In this document: positions 19,622 to 28,016 of the stretch, piece after piece | Numbering within the stretch: position 1 is the first letter of the stretch | How the letters are laid out: each line of letters begins with the position of its first letter | From: Microbacterium sp. HD4P20 | GTDB taxonomy: Bacteria; Actinomycetota; Actinomycetes; Actinomycetales; Microbacteriaceae | Direction of reading: 5' to 3' | DNA length: 64,000 bases | Assembly (NCBI RefSeq): GCF_019449275.2 | Contig: NZ_JAHZQZ020000011.1 | Location: forward strand, 62,001 to 126,000 | Made by a program: the position numbers and the translations under genes | The notes under the pieces: generated by a model | Told to the model about the DNA's origin: nothing | Seen by the model: the letters and a program-made list of their open reading frames with translations, nothing else | The model's database searches: none

Positions 19622-20161
19622 ATGGCGACACACGAACTGCTTCTCGATCCCACCGGCACCGACGAGGCCGGGCAGGAGAGCACGCTCTCTCCGCGCCCGG
19701 TCACGCTCACGGGCCTTCGGATCGGGCTGCTCGACAACACCAAGCCCAACGCCACGCTGCTGCTCGAAGAGATCGGCGCCGAGCTGCAGCGCCGGCACGG
19801 CGCGGGCGAGACGCGGCTGTACACGAAGGACTACTTCGGGACGCCGGCCACTGACGAACTGCTGCAGCGGATCGCCGACGAGTGCGACGTCGTCATCACC
19901 GCGGTCGGCGACTGCGGATCATGCAGCGCCGCGACCGTGGCCGACGGCATCCTGCTCGAACGCGCGGGCGTGCCGACGGTGAGCATCACATCGGATTCGT
20001 TCCTGATGTCGGGCCGCGCGATGGCGGCGGTGCAGGGATTTCCGGGTTTCGACTTCCACGCCGTGGCGCACCCGATGGCGAGCCTGACCGCCGAGCAGGT
20101 GCGCGAGCGTGCGCTGGCCGCGCTGCCCGATGTACTGCGGATCCTGGGAGTGGAGGACTGA
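19622..20161 (+). CDS. UGSC-family (seleno)protein homologue, cysteine form
   Basis: A 179-residue protein with the phrase AVGDCGSCSAATVADGI. The CGSC motif at residues 98-101 corresponds to the UGSC motif after which this family is named, with Cys (TGC) in place of selenocysteine. The four-residue Cys pair suggests a thiol redox or metal-linked role, but no reaction has been assigned to my knowledge. There is no signal peptide. It is the first gene of a tight forward operon (next start 2 bp later) that continues through aconitase X and an ABC importer, so it probably takes part in breakdown of the imported compound. Confidence 0.78.
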   Translation: MATHELLLDPTGTDEAGQESTLSPRPVTLTGLRIGLLDNTKPNATLLLEEIGAELQRRHGAGETRLYTKDYFGTPATDELLQRIADECDVVITAVGDCGSCSAATVADGILLERAGVPTVSITSDSFLMSGRAMAAVQGFPGFDFHAVAHPMASLTAEQVRERALAALPDVLRILGVED

Positions 20162-20162
20162 T

Positions 20163-21278
20163 ATGTCGACGACGCTTGATGTGACGACGGCACCGGATGT
20201 CGACGCCGATCGCGTGCGGGAGGTGCTGGAGTACTACTGGGCCAAGGAGTGGACCGACGGTCTGCCTGTCGTCCCGGTGACCGAGTCGTACCTGGAACGC
20301 TTCCTCGAGACGGTGCCCCACGACGGCGCGGACGTGCTGTTCACGATCCCGCACCTGAACCGCAGCCTCACGGTGCGCCTCGCCGCGATCAACGCGGCGA
20401 TGGCGGGATGCCTGCCCGAATACTTCCCGGTCGTGGTCGCGGCCTGGGAAGCGATCGCGCAGGAACCGCACCCCGCGCGCGGTATCTGGCAGTCCACCAC
20501 CGGGACGGCGCCGTTCCTGGTCGTGAACGGTCCCATCCGCGAAGAGATCGGGCTCAACAGCCAGGGCAACATCTTCGGGTCCGGCTTCCGTGCGAACGCC
20601 ACGATCGGCCGCGCCATCCGGCTGGGATGCATCAACGCGTTCGGCCTGCAGCCGCACCGCCTCGACCAGGCCACGCAGGGCACTCCGGCGAAGTACTCGG
20701 CGTGCATCGCCGAGAACGAGGAGCAGAGCCCGTGGGCGCCGCTGCACACCGAGTACGGCTTCGACGCGACCGACAGCGTCGTGACGGCGTACGTCATCCG
20801 CTCGGTCGTGCACATCGAGGCACGCCACACCAGCGAGCCCGAGCAGCTGGCGCTCGACCTCGCCGATACGGTGCGGCGTACCGGTGCGCTCATCCACGAG
20901 TACACCAGCGCGCTGCTGGTGCTCACCCCCGAGCACGCCGCCGTGTTCGCGACCGCCGGCTGGAGCAAGGACGACCTGCGTCAGTTCGTCTTCACGCACG
21001 CCACGCGCACGCGTGACGAGCTCTCGGCCGTCGGCAAGGACGCGCTGTCGCGCAAGAGCAGGTGGCGCCTGTCGTCGCAGCATCCGGATTCGATGCCCGA
21101 CACCGCCAGCGCCACCGACGATCCGACTCTCGTGAGGGTGCTGAGCCACCCCACCTCGATCCAGATCATGGTCGCCGGCGCCGACAACGCGGGCGTATCG
21201 GCCGTGGTCGAGGTGTTCACCCTCAACCCGCCGCGAGAGAACCCCTACTCGTACAGCAAGATCGGAGGCCGCTCATGA
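20163..21278 (+). CDS. Conserved protein of unknown function, UGSC partner
   Basis: A 371-residue soluble protein with no domain I can name with certainty. Notable parts: EYYWAKEWTDGLPVVPVT near the N-terminus (a wording often seen beside UGSC proteins), then GCLPEYFPVVVAAWEAI, a Gly-rich stretch GIWQSTTGTAPFLVVNGP and Cys residues in RLGCINAF and YSACIAENEE. The start ATG lies 2 bp after the UGSC stop, and its end overlaps the next gene by 4 bp, so it is translationally coupled on both sides. Possibly a second subunit of a redox or lyase enzyme with UGSC. Confidence 0.65.
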   Translation: MSTTLDVTTAPDVDADRVREVLEYYWAKEWTDGLPVVPVTESYLERFLETVPHDGADVLFTIPHLNRSLTVRLAAINAAMAGCLPEYFPVVVAAWEAIAQEPHPARGIWQSTTGTAPFLVVNGPIREEIGLNSQGNIFGSGFRANATIGRAIRLGCINAFGLQPHRLDQATQGTPAKYSACIAENEEQSPWAPLHTEYGFDATDSVVTAYVIRSVVHIEARHTSEPEQLALDLADTVRRTGALIHEYTSALLVLTPEHAAVFATAGWSKDDLRQFVFTHATRTRDELSAVGKDALSRKSRWRLSSQHPDSMPDTASATDDPTLVRVLSHPTSIQIMVAGADNAGVSAVVEVFTLNPPRENPYSYSKIGGRS

Positions 21279-21544
21279 CCGAGGCGACGCGCCAGCATGA
21301 GACGAAGCAGAAGGACGTGGATGCCGCGCTCGCGCCGTTCACCGAGATGATGGCCGCGGACGGCTACCTGCTCAGCTGGGAGCCGACCGCCGAGGACCGC
21401 ATCGTGGTGCGGATCGACGCGACGGCCGAAGCCTGCGCGGACTGCCTGGTGCCCACGCGCGTGATGGAGGCCATCATGTCGACGGCGCTCGAACCGACGC
21501 CGTACGCGCTGGAGCGGGTCGAACTGCCGAACGGCGGCCACTGA
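21275..21544 (+). CDS. Small conserved protein with CxxC, perhaps NifU-like
   Basis: An 89-residue protein. It carries EACADCLVPTRVMEAIM: a CxxC followed by an amphipathic helix, faintly like the C-terminal NifU iron-sulfur scaffold domain, preceded by a beta segment RIVVRIDAT. It overlaps the previous gene by 4 bp (ATGA) and lies 12 bp before aconitase X. As aconitase X enzymes can hold an iron-sulfur cluster, a role in cluster delivery or in a small enzyme subunit is possible but unproven. Confidence 0.6.
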   Translation: MTEATRQHETKQKDVDAALAPFTEMMAADGYLLSWEPTAEDRIVVRIDATAEACADCLVPTRVMEAIMSTALEPTPYALERVELPNGGH

Positions 21545-21556
21545 CGGAGGTGCCTC

Positions 21557-22840
21557 ATGCTGCTGACCGACGAAGAGAAGCGGATGCGCGACGGCGCCGA
21601 GGGCGACGCGGTCGCCGCCGCGATGGATCTGCTCATCCGGTATGCCGACGCGCTCGGGGCGGAGCGGCTCGTCGAGACCCGCAACGTCGCCGGCACCATG
21701 ACGCAGCCGTCGCCGGCGAAGGCGGCGCTGTTCGCCGAGGGTGGCTGGTCACGCGTGTACGCCGTGACCAACCTCGATTGCGACCGCGATCTCGACATCC
21801 CGCGGATGAAGGTGCCCACCTGTCAGCTGCAGCACGGATTCGGCACGGATGCGTCGGGGCTCACCCCGTACCCCGACTCGTCGATCGCGCTGCAGGAGGA
21901 CGCCGAGGCGTTCGTCAGCGAGCGGGGCGTCAACATCCTGGCGACGTGCACGCCGTACCAGGTGGGCAACCTGCCGGTGCGGGGCGAGCACTGCGCGTGG
22001 ATGGAGTCCTCGGCCGTCGTCTACTGCAACTCCGTGCTGGGCGCCCGCACCAACTGCGAGGGTGCGGCCTCGACCGGCGCTGCGGCGCTGACCGGCCGCA
22101 TCCCGTACTGGGGCAACCACGACCCCGCGCAGCGGTTGGCCACCCACCTCGTGCGCGCCGACGTGCAGGTCGAGAGCTTCCAGGACTGGGGGATGCTGGG
22201 GTACTTCGTCGGCGACGTGGTGCAGGAGGCGCGACCGGCGGTGGTGGGTGCGCTCGCGCAGCCCGACCTCGCGGATCTCAAGCATTTCGGCGCGGCGGCC
22301 GCGACCTCCGGCGGGGTCGAGATGTACCACCTGCCCGGCGTCACGCCAGAGGCTCCCGACCTCGAGGCGGCATTCGGCGGGGCGAGCGTACCGGAGGCGC
22401 GCGTCTACGACCGCGCAGCACGGCGCGAGGTCTATGAGGCGCTCAACAGCCAGGGTGACAGCGACGACGTCGACTTCATCCTGCTCGGATGCCCGCACGC
22501 CTCGCTCGACCAGCTGGCCGAGATCGCGCAACTGCTCGACGGACGCCGCCTGCACGCCGACACCGAGCTGTGGGTCATGACGCCGCGCGCGCTGCGCTCC
22601 GTCGCCGACCGGAGCGGCTACACGCGGGCGATCACCGCGGCCGGCGGCAAGGTGCTCACCGACTCGTGCCCCGCGATGTCGCGCGCCGCCCCTCCCGGAA
22701 CGCGCGTGTTCGCGACCGACTCAGCCAAGCAGGCGCACTACCTGCCTGCGATCCTCGGGATTGAGGCCTGGTTCGGCACCCTGAAGGAGTGCATCGACGC
22801 GGCCGTCACCGGCCGCTGGCACGGAACGCTGCCGGCATGA
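21557..22840 (+). CDS. Aconitase X catalytic (large) subunit
   Basis: A 427-residue protein of the aconitase X catalytic family (formerly DUF521), hydro-lyases that may use a [2Fe-2S] cluster. Known members dehydrate cis-3-hydroxy-L-proline or mevalonate 5-phosphate. Family landmarks: NVAGTMTQPSPAK, a Cys in KVPTCQLQHG, ATCTPYQVGNLPVRGEHCAWMESSAVVYCNSVLGARTN split over two conserved Cys regions, and LTDSCPAMSR near the end. GGAGG sets ATG 21557. It overlaps the small subunit by 4 bp. The two-gene form here is normal for bacteria. The substrate is unknown; adjacent UGSC and importer genes suggest a novel hydroxy acid. Confidence 0.87.
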   Translation: MLLTDEEKRMRDGAEGDAVAAAMDLLIRYADALGAERLVETRNVAGTMTQPSPAKAALFAEGGWSRVYAVTNLDCDRDLDIPRMKVPTCQLQHGFGTDASGLTPYPDSSIALQEDAEAFVSERGVNILATCTPYQVGNLPVRGEHCAWMESSAVVYCNSVLGARTNCEGAASTGAAALTGRIPYWGNHDPAQRLATHLVRADVQVESFQDWGMLGYFVGDVVQEARPAVVGALAQPDLADLKHFGAAAATSGGVEMYHLPGVTPEAPDLEAAFGGASVPEARVYDRAARREVYEALNSQGDSDDVDFILLGCPHASLDQLAEIAQLLDGRRLHADTELWVMTPRALRSVADRSGYTRAITAAGGKVLTDSCPAMSRAAPPGTRVFATDSAKQAHYLPAILGIEAWFGTLKECIDAAVTGRWHGTLPA

Positions 22841-23298
22841 TCGTGATGCAGGGGCGAGGAATCGTCGGGGGAGCCGTCGAGGCGCCTGCCCTGGTGACCA
22901 GCGAGCCGATCTCCGGGTTCGGCGGCATCGACGTCGCGACCGGCACCGTCATCGAGCCGCGCCACGAGCTGTTCGGCGTATGCTTCACCGGCAAGGTGCT
23001 GGTCTTTCCGGGTGCGAAGGGGTCGTCGGGGTGGTCGGGGTTCTTCCAGAGCACCCGCCTGCTCGGCACCGCCCCCGCGGCGATGGTGTTCACGGTGATG
23101 ACCACGAAGGCGGCCCTCGGCGCGATCGTCACACGAGTGCCTTCCGTCGTGGGAGCCCTGCCCGATCCGGTCCTCACGGTGCGCACCGACGACCTGGTGC
23201 GCGTGGACGGGGATGCCGGAACCATCTCCGTTCTCGCGCGAGCCGGAGACACCCTTTCGATGAGTGAAAAGTCCGCTGGAGAGCGCGGACGGCACTGA
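22837..23298 (+). CDS. Aconitase X swivel (small) subunit
   Basis: A 153-residue protein matching the aconitase X small-subunit/swivel domain (DUF126): GRGIVGGAVEAPALVTSEPISGFGG, then FPGAKGSSGWSGFF, with the SS/SG phosphate- or carboxylate-binding loop typical of aconitase swivel domains. It starts by ATGA overlap with the large subunit. It closes the enzyme block; 59 bp later the importer genes begin. Confidence 0.87.
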   Translation: MIVMQGRGIVGGAVEAPALVTSEPISGFGGIDVATGTVIEPRHELFGVCFTGKVLVFPGAKGSSGWSGFFQSTRLLGTAPAAMVFTVMTTKAALGAIVTRVPSVVGALPDPVLTVRTDDLVRVDGDAGTISVLARAGDTLSMSEKSAGERGRH

Positions 23299-23357
23299 CA
23301 AGACTCGAGCCCGTCGTCCGCAACGGCGGGGACGCAGATCCGACACAGGAGTCAGAT

Positions 23358-24458
23358 ATGACCACGGCAACCGCACACCCGGCCCCCCGGTCTCGCCGGC
23401 GCATCCTCCGCACCGCAGCGGCGCTTCTCGCCGCAGGTGCCCTCGCGCTGAGCGGCTGCGCCGGCGGCACGCCAGACACCGCATCCGCCGGAGACGGCGA
23501 CGAGCCGGCTGAACTGACACCGATGACGGTGGTCACGTTCCTGCCGCTGGAGTCGTTCACCTTCACCCCCGAGATGTACGCGTACTCGGGCGGCTTCTTC
23601 GAGAAGCACGGTCTGGACGTCGAGCTGCAGCCGGTGCAGGGCACCTCGGCAGCGATCCAGTCGCTGCTCGGCGGCGCCGCCGTGATCACGCGCGCGAGCA
23701 CCGTCGACGTCTTCCCCGCGATGGAGGACGGTCAGCCGATCCGTTCGGTGGGCACGATGGCCTACAAGTCGAACCTGCGCATGGTGTCGGTCGACGAGCA
23801 GCCCATCGAGGCGCCCGAAGACATGGAGGGCGCCACGATCGGGATGGGATCGGTCGGCGGCACCAGCGAGAAGATCCTGGACCTCACACTGGGCGCTGCC
23901 GACATCCCCGTGGACGCGGTCACCCGTCAGGCGGTCCCGGTGACCGCGGCGACGCTCGAGGTCGTGCGGCAGGGGCAGCTGGACGGCTACATCGTCAGCC
24001 TCGACACATCGATCGGCATCGACGCGCAGAACGACGACGCCGTGATCGACGATGCCGGCCTCAGCGAGGCGCCCGACATCCAGACCTGGCTCACCACGGC
24101 ATCCAACATCGAGGACCCCGAGCAGGCGGAGAACATCCAGGCCTTCCTGGCCGCGATCCGCGAGGCGGTGCAGGCGGTCATCGACGACGCTCCGAACGAC
24201 TTCGAGAACGTGCTGAAGACCCTGCGCGACAGCGGCGACTGGACGTTCCCCGCCCTCGAAGACGACGAGGTGGCCACCGCCGCCCTCGAGGTCTACACGA
24301 CCGAGACGTGGGTGGACCAGTCCGGAGAGGCGAGCCTGCTCGAGAACAACCTCGACGCGTGGACGGCGACGTACGACACTTACGTCGACGCCGGGATGCT
24401 GGAGGGCGGCCAGGACCCGACCGACTGGATCACCGACGAACTCCTGCCCGCGGAGTGA
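23358..24458 (+). CDS. ABC importer substrate-binding lipoprotein (SsuA/TauA/NMT1-like)
   Basis: A 366-residue periplasmic-type binding protein anchored as a lipoprotein: basic start, hydrophobic core and lipobox LSGC near residue 33. The body (FTPEMYAYSGGFFEKHGLDVELQPVQG, then GSVGGTSEKILDL) follows the NMT1/SsuA/TauA group, whose members bind sulfonates, pyrimidine precursors or aromatic acids. GGAG lies before ATG 23358. It forms an importer with the next two genes and sits in the UGSC/aconitase X operon, so the ligand is probably the substrate of those enzymes. Confidence 0.85.
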   Translation: MTTATAHPAPRSRRRILRTAAALLAAGALALSGCAGGTPDTASAGDGDEPAELTPMTVVTFLPLESFTFTPEMYAYSGGFFEKHGLDVELQPVQGTSAAIQSLLGGAAVITRASTVDVFPAMEDGQPIRSVGTMAYKSNLRMVSVDEQPIEAPEDMEGATIGMGSVGGTSEKILDLTLGAADIPVDAVTRQAVPVTAATLEVVRQGQLDGYIVSLDTSIGIDAQNDDAVIDDAGLSEAPDIQTWLTTASNIEDPEQAENIQAFLAAIREAVQAVIDDAPNDFENVLKTLRDSGDWTFPALEDDEVATAALEVYTTETWVDQSGEASLLENNLDAWTATYDTYVDAGMLEGGQDPTDWITDELLPAE

Positions 24459-24487
24459 TCCTCATCCGACGAAGAGAGGCCCCCACC

Positions 24488-25321
24488 GTGTCCAACGACA
24501 CCCTCGCCCCGCCCGTGACCGACGCCGAGGTCGGCGGTGCCATCCCTCGGCTGCAGATCCGGGGGATCGGCCGCGACTTCCACACCAAGGCCGGCGTCAC
24601 CCATGCGGTGTCGGGCATCGACCTCGACATCAGGATCGGCGAGTTCGTCGCCCTGATCGGCAGATCCGGATGCGGCAAGACGACGCTGCTGCGCATGATC
24701 GGCGGTCTGCTCGCGCCCAGCAGCGGCACGATCGCCGTGGACGGCCGCCAGCTGTGGCGCGACGGCAGGGTCGAGTCATCCGCCGTCACGCGGCTCGGGT
24801 TCGTGTTCCAGGAGAGCAATCTGTTCCCGTGGTTCAGCGTGCTCGACAACATCGCGCTGCCGCTGAAGATCCGCGGCGTCGGCAAGGCGGAGCGACGGGC
24901 ACGCGCGACCGAGCTCGCGGCCCTGGTGGGGCTCGCGGGCTTCGAGAGCTCCTACCCGCGCGAGCTGTCGGGCGGCATGCGGCAGCGCGCCGCCATCGCG
25001 AGAGCCCTCAGCACCAAGCCGGACCTGCTGCTGATGGACGAGCCGTTCGGCGCGCTGGACGCGCTCACCCGAGAGCGGATGAACCTGGAGCTGCAGCGCA
25101 TCGTGCTCGAGACGAACTCGACCGTGGTGTTCGTGACCCACGACATCCCCGAGGCGGTCTTTCTGGCCGACCGCGTCGTGCACCTGACGCCCAGGCCAGG
25201 ACGGATCCGCCAGATCCTTCCCGTGGGCTTCGAGAAGCCGCGATCGGTCGACCTGCAGACGACGCCCGAGTTCAACGACATCGTTCGTGCCCTCCGGCAC
25301 GACCTCGACGAGGAGGAATGA
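24488..25321 (+). CDS. ABC importer ATP-binding protein (SsuB/TauB-like)
   Basis: A 277-residue ATPase: Walker A GRSGCGKTT, Q-loop VFQESNLFPW, signature LSGGMRQR, Walker B LLLMDEPFGALD, and the switch His in VTHDIPEA. The GTG at 24488 has AGAGAGG upstream. The LFPWFSVLDN form is typical of nitrate/sulfonate/taurine importers. It is 29 bp after the binding protein and 1 bp before the permease. Confidence 0.9.
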   Translation: MSNDTLAPPVTDAEVGGAIPRLQIRGIGRDFHTKAGVTHAVSGIDLDIRIGEFVALIGRSGCGKTTLLRMIGGLLAPSSGTIAVDGRQLWRDGRVESSAVTRLGFVFQESNLFPWFSVLDNIALPLKIRGVGKAERRARATELAALVGLAGFESSYPRELSGGMRQRAAIARALSTKPDLLLMDEPFGALDALTRERMNLELQRIVLETNSTVVFVTHDIPEAVFLADRVVHLTPRPGRIRQILPVGFEKPRSVDLQTTPEFNDIVRALRHDLDEEE

Positions 25322-25322
25322 C

Positions 25323-26120
25323 GTGCCGCGTTCCCGCATGGCCAAGGTGCTGCCCTGGATCGTCACGCCGTCACTGGTGATCCTGCTGATCATCGGGTGG
25401 CAGCTGTTCGTCACGATCGGCAACGTCAACCCGTTCGTCTTCCCGCCGCCCGCTGAGGTCGGAACGGCGTTCGTGGCCCTGATCACCGACCCCGCCACGT
25501 GGGAGGAAGTCGGCATCACCGTCACCGAGATCCTCGCCGGGTTCGCGATCGCGGTCGTCCTCGGCATCGCCGTGGGCGTCGTCCTGGGCAAGCTGCCGTG
25601 GCTCGAGGTCAGCATCCGCCCCCTCATCGTGATCTCGCAGGTTGCCCCCAAGGTCGCCTTCATCCCGCTGTTCACCCTGTGGTTCGGGTTCGGCATGACC
25701 TCGAAGATCCTGCTCGCGGCGCTGCTGGCGTTCTTCCCCGTCATGCTCAACGTGCTGCTCGGCGTGCGCTCGGTCGAGCGCGGCCAGCACGAGGTCATGA
25801 CGAGTCTGAACGCGACACGTGCCCAGACCTTCACGCAGCTCGAGCTGCGGAGTCTGCAGCCCTACCTGTTCGCCGGCATGGAGGTCGCGATCGTGCTGGC
25901 CACGATCGGCGCGATCGTCGGCGAGTACCTGGGCGGCAGCGAGGGCCTCGGGGCGATGGTCGTGCGGGCGATGAACTCGCTCGACGCAGCGCGGACGTTC
26001 GCACTGATCCTGCTGCTGTCGCTCATCGGACTGGTGCTGTACCTCATCGTCAACGAGGCCAAGCGCTTCGTGATCCCGTGGCACGAGTCGGTGTACGGAC
26101 TGCGCACGGCGACGGCCTGA
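25323..26120 (+). CDS. ABC importer permease (SsuC/TauC-like)
   Basis: A 265-residue inner-membrane protein with about six hydrophobic helices (first at WIVTPSLVILLIIGW). The EAA loop is seen as ATRAQTFTQLELRSLQPYLFAGMEVAI, where the usual EAA reads NAT, and it contacts the ATPase. The GTG at 25323 is 1 bp after the ATPase stop with GAGGAGG just upstream. It is the last gene of the UGSC/aconitase X operon, ending 21 bp from the convergent marR gene. Confidence 0.88.
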   Translation: MPRSRMAKVLPWIVTPSLVILLIIGWQLFVTIGNVNPFVFPPPAEVGTAFVALITDPATWEEVGITVTEILAGFAIAVVLGIAVGVVLGKLPWLEVSIRPLIVISQVAPKVAFIPLFTLWFGFGMTSKILLAALLAFFPVMLNVLLGVRSVERGQHEVMTSLNATRAQTFTQLELRSLQPYLFAGMEVAIVLATIGAIVGEYLGGSEGLGAMVVRAMNSLDAARTFALILLLSLIGLVLYLIVNEAKRFVIPWHESVYGLRTATA

Positions 26121-26141
26121 GGTCCCGATCGATCCGTCCGG

Positions 26142-26588
26142 TCAGCTCTTCTCCGCGAGGGCGGGGGTTCCCGAGCGCAGGGCGTGGCGTACGCGTCGCA
26201 GATAGTCCGCGAACGCCGCGCCCTCCTCGTCGGTGAACTCGCTCATCATCAGCTGCTCGAGTTCGTCCACGCGCGGCTGCGCCCGGGCGATCGCCGCCGC
26301 CCCGCTGTCGGTGAGGTAGAGCAGCAGCCGCCGGGCGTGCTCCGGGTCGCGCTCGCGTCGCACCAGCCCGGCCTCGAGCATCGGATCCATGGTCTGCGCC
26401 ATCGTCTGCGCGCGTACGAACGAGCGTCGCGCGAGCTCGGAGCTGGTGATGCCCGGGCGACGCTCGAGCACGGTGAGCGCCGTGTACTGCGCGGTCGTCA
26501 TGCCGGCCGCTGCGCACGCGCCGTCGATGTACGGGCGCAGGGCGAGCTCCACCTGCTTGATGACGTACGTGAAGTTGGTGTGTTCCAT
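26142..26588 (-). CDS. MarR-family transcriptional regulator
   Basis: A 148-residue MarR protein with the winged helix TSSELARRSFVRAQTMAQTMDPMLEAGLVRRERDPEHARR. MarR dimers usually release DNA on binding phenolic or CoA-linked ligands; the phenylpropanoid regulators PhdR and CouR are of this type. It is convergent with the ABC operon and upstream in the same direction of the FAD oxidoreductase operon end. It is a possible binder of the palindrome at 29817-29846 or of the TCAGGT sites; nothing proves this. Confidence 0.87.
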   Translation of the reverse strand: MEHTNFTYVIKQVELALRPYIDGACAAAGMTTAQYTALTVLERRPGITSSELARRSFVRAQTMAQTMDPMLEAGLVRRERDPEHARRLLLYLTDSGAAAIARAQPRVDELEQLMMSEFTDEEGAAFADYLRRVRHALRSGTPALAEKS

Positions 26589-26645
26589 CCGGCCCCTTCG
26601 CCCCTCGCGTTCAGGGTAGCGCCGGGTGCCGTTCTGCGCGTGATC

Positions 26646-28016
26646 TCAGCGCGTGATCTCGGCGGGCTCGGGCTGGACCGGCAGGCTCGTGCCGAGATAG
26701 GCGCCGTCGCGTTCGAGGCGTCGCTGCAGCTCGGCGACGTCGACGGCGGCGGATGCCCCGTTCCCGGCAAGGGCGAGATCGGCTGCCGTGCCGGCGGCCT
26801 GGCCCATGACGAAGCACGGACCGGTGACCCGGCCCGACGATTGGCCGAGCTGCGTCATCGAGGCACAGCGGCCGGCGACAAGGAGGTTGGCGACGCCCCG
26901 GGGATGCAGCATCCGGAAGGGAAGCTGGTTGTAGCCGCGGGAGTCTTCCGGTGCGAAGCGGAACTCGACGTCGCCCTGCACGTGCGCCTCGACGGGCCAG
27001 CCATTGACGCCGATGGTGTCGTCGAAGTCGGCGCAGCCCAGCACGTCGTCCTCGGTCAGCTGGTACGGCCCGACGATGCGCCGGGTCTCGCGGATGCCGA
27101 TCTGCGGAGCGATGTCGACGACGTAGGAGTCCTGGAAGCCGGGCGTCACCTGCCGGATGAAGTCGAACGTCTCGCGCACCTGCTGCCGGCCCTGGATCTC
27201 GCCCCGCGTCAGTTGCCGAACATCGGTGCCGTCGATGGCTGAGCCGTCGTCGTTCGCGAGCTGCGTGAGGTTCGAGCGCCACTCGAGCGGATTGCGCTGC
27301 GGGCGCACGATCGGCTTCTTGCGCGGGAAGCGGTGCGTGCCGGCGGCCTCGGCCTCCTCCATCAGGCGCCGGATCGTCTTCCATGCCTCGCCGGCCTCGA
27401 CGAAATCGACGCCGTTGATGCGGAACATCAGCGATGGGTAGAGCAGGTGCGGCGACCGCTCGAACGGCGCGCCGGCAGAGGCTGCGACATCCCCGTCTCC
27501 GGACGCGTCGATGAAGAAGCGTCCGCGCACCACGCCCGCGCCGGACTTCGACTCGACGACGACACCGGCGATGCGGGAGTCGTCCATGACGACGCCCTGC
27601 ACGCTCGCGTGGAAGAGCAGGTCGGCGCCGCCGGCGAGCACCAGGTCGTCGGCGGCCATCTTGTACGCCGAGATGTCGAAGGCCTGCGCCATGATGCGGC
27701 CCTCGACCGACAGATGCGGGGCGTTCAGCCCGTCGAGCTTCTCGAGCCGGTCGAGCAGCTCGTCGGTGTAGCCGCGGATGACGCGCACGTCCTCGCCGTG
27801 GACGCGGGCGTGCAGGCCGCAGAACGTGCTGAGACCGCCCATCGTGCCGGCGCCGCCGAGGAAGCCGTAGCGTTCGATCAGCAACGTCGAGCGGCCGGCG
27901 CGCGACGCGGCGGTGGCGGCCATGATCCCGGCGGGGCCGCCCCCGATCACGACGACGTCGTATTCGCCGAGGACCGGTACCTCGCGGGCGGGAAGGTGGA
28001 CGGTGGGGTGGCTCAT
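26646..28016 (-). CDS. FAD-dependent oxidoreductase (FAD_oxidored family)
   Basis: A 456-residue flavoprotein. The dinucleotide-binding loop VVIGGGPAGIMAA lies near residues 22-34, followed by ERYGFLGGAGTMGG. DASGDGDVAASAGAPFE is the second FAD contact, and RCASMTQLGQSSGRVTGPCFVMGQAAG closes the FAD site. It belongs to the PF12831 group found in many catabolic clusters, whose reactions are mostly unassigned. AGGAGG sets ATG 28016, which overlaps the dehydratase gene by 4 bp. Its stop codon lies in a short direct repeat GCGCGTGATCTC. It probably oxidises an alcohol or amine linked to the IlvD/Edd-type substrate. Confidence 0.8.
   Translation of the reverse strand: MSHPTVHLPAREVPVLGEYDVVVIGGGPAGIMAATAASRAGRSTLLIERYGFLGGAGTMGGLSTFCGLHARVHGEDVRVIRGYTDELLDRLEKLDGLNAPHLSVEGRIMAQAFDISAYKMAADDLVLAGGADLLFHASVQGVVMDDSRIAGVVVESKSGAGVVRGRFFIDASGDGDVAASAGAPFERSPHLLYPSLMFRINGVDFVEAGEAWKTIRRLMEEAEAAGTHRFPRKKPIVRPQRNPLEWRSNLTQLANDDGSAIDGTDVRQLTRGEIQGRQQVRETFDFIRQVTPGFQDSYVVDIAPQIGIRETRRIVGPYQLTEDDVLGCADFDDTIGVNGWPVEAHVQGDVEFRFAPEDSRGYNQLPFRMLHPRGVANLLVAGRCASMTQLGQSSGRVTGPCFVMGQAAGTAADLALAGNGASAAVDVAELQRRLERDGAYLGTSLPVQPEPAEITR

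Noticed and set aside
19913..19924. Selenocysteine in the UGSC motif
   Set aside because: The codon is TGC (Cys), not TGA, so this is the cysteine form.
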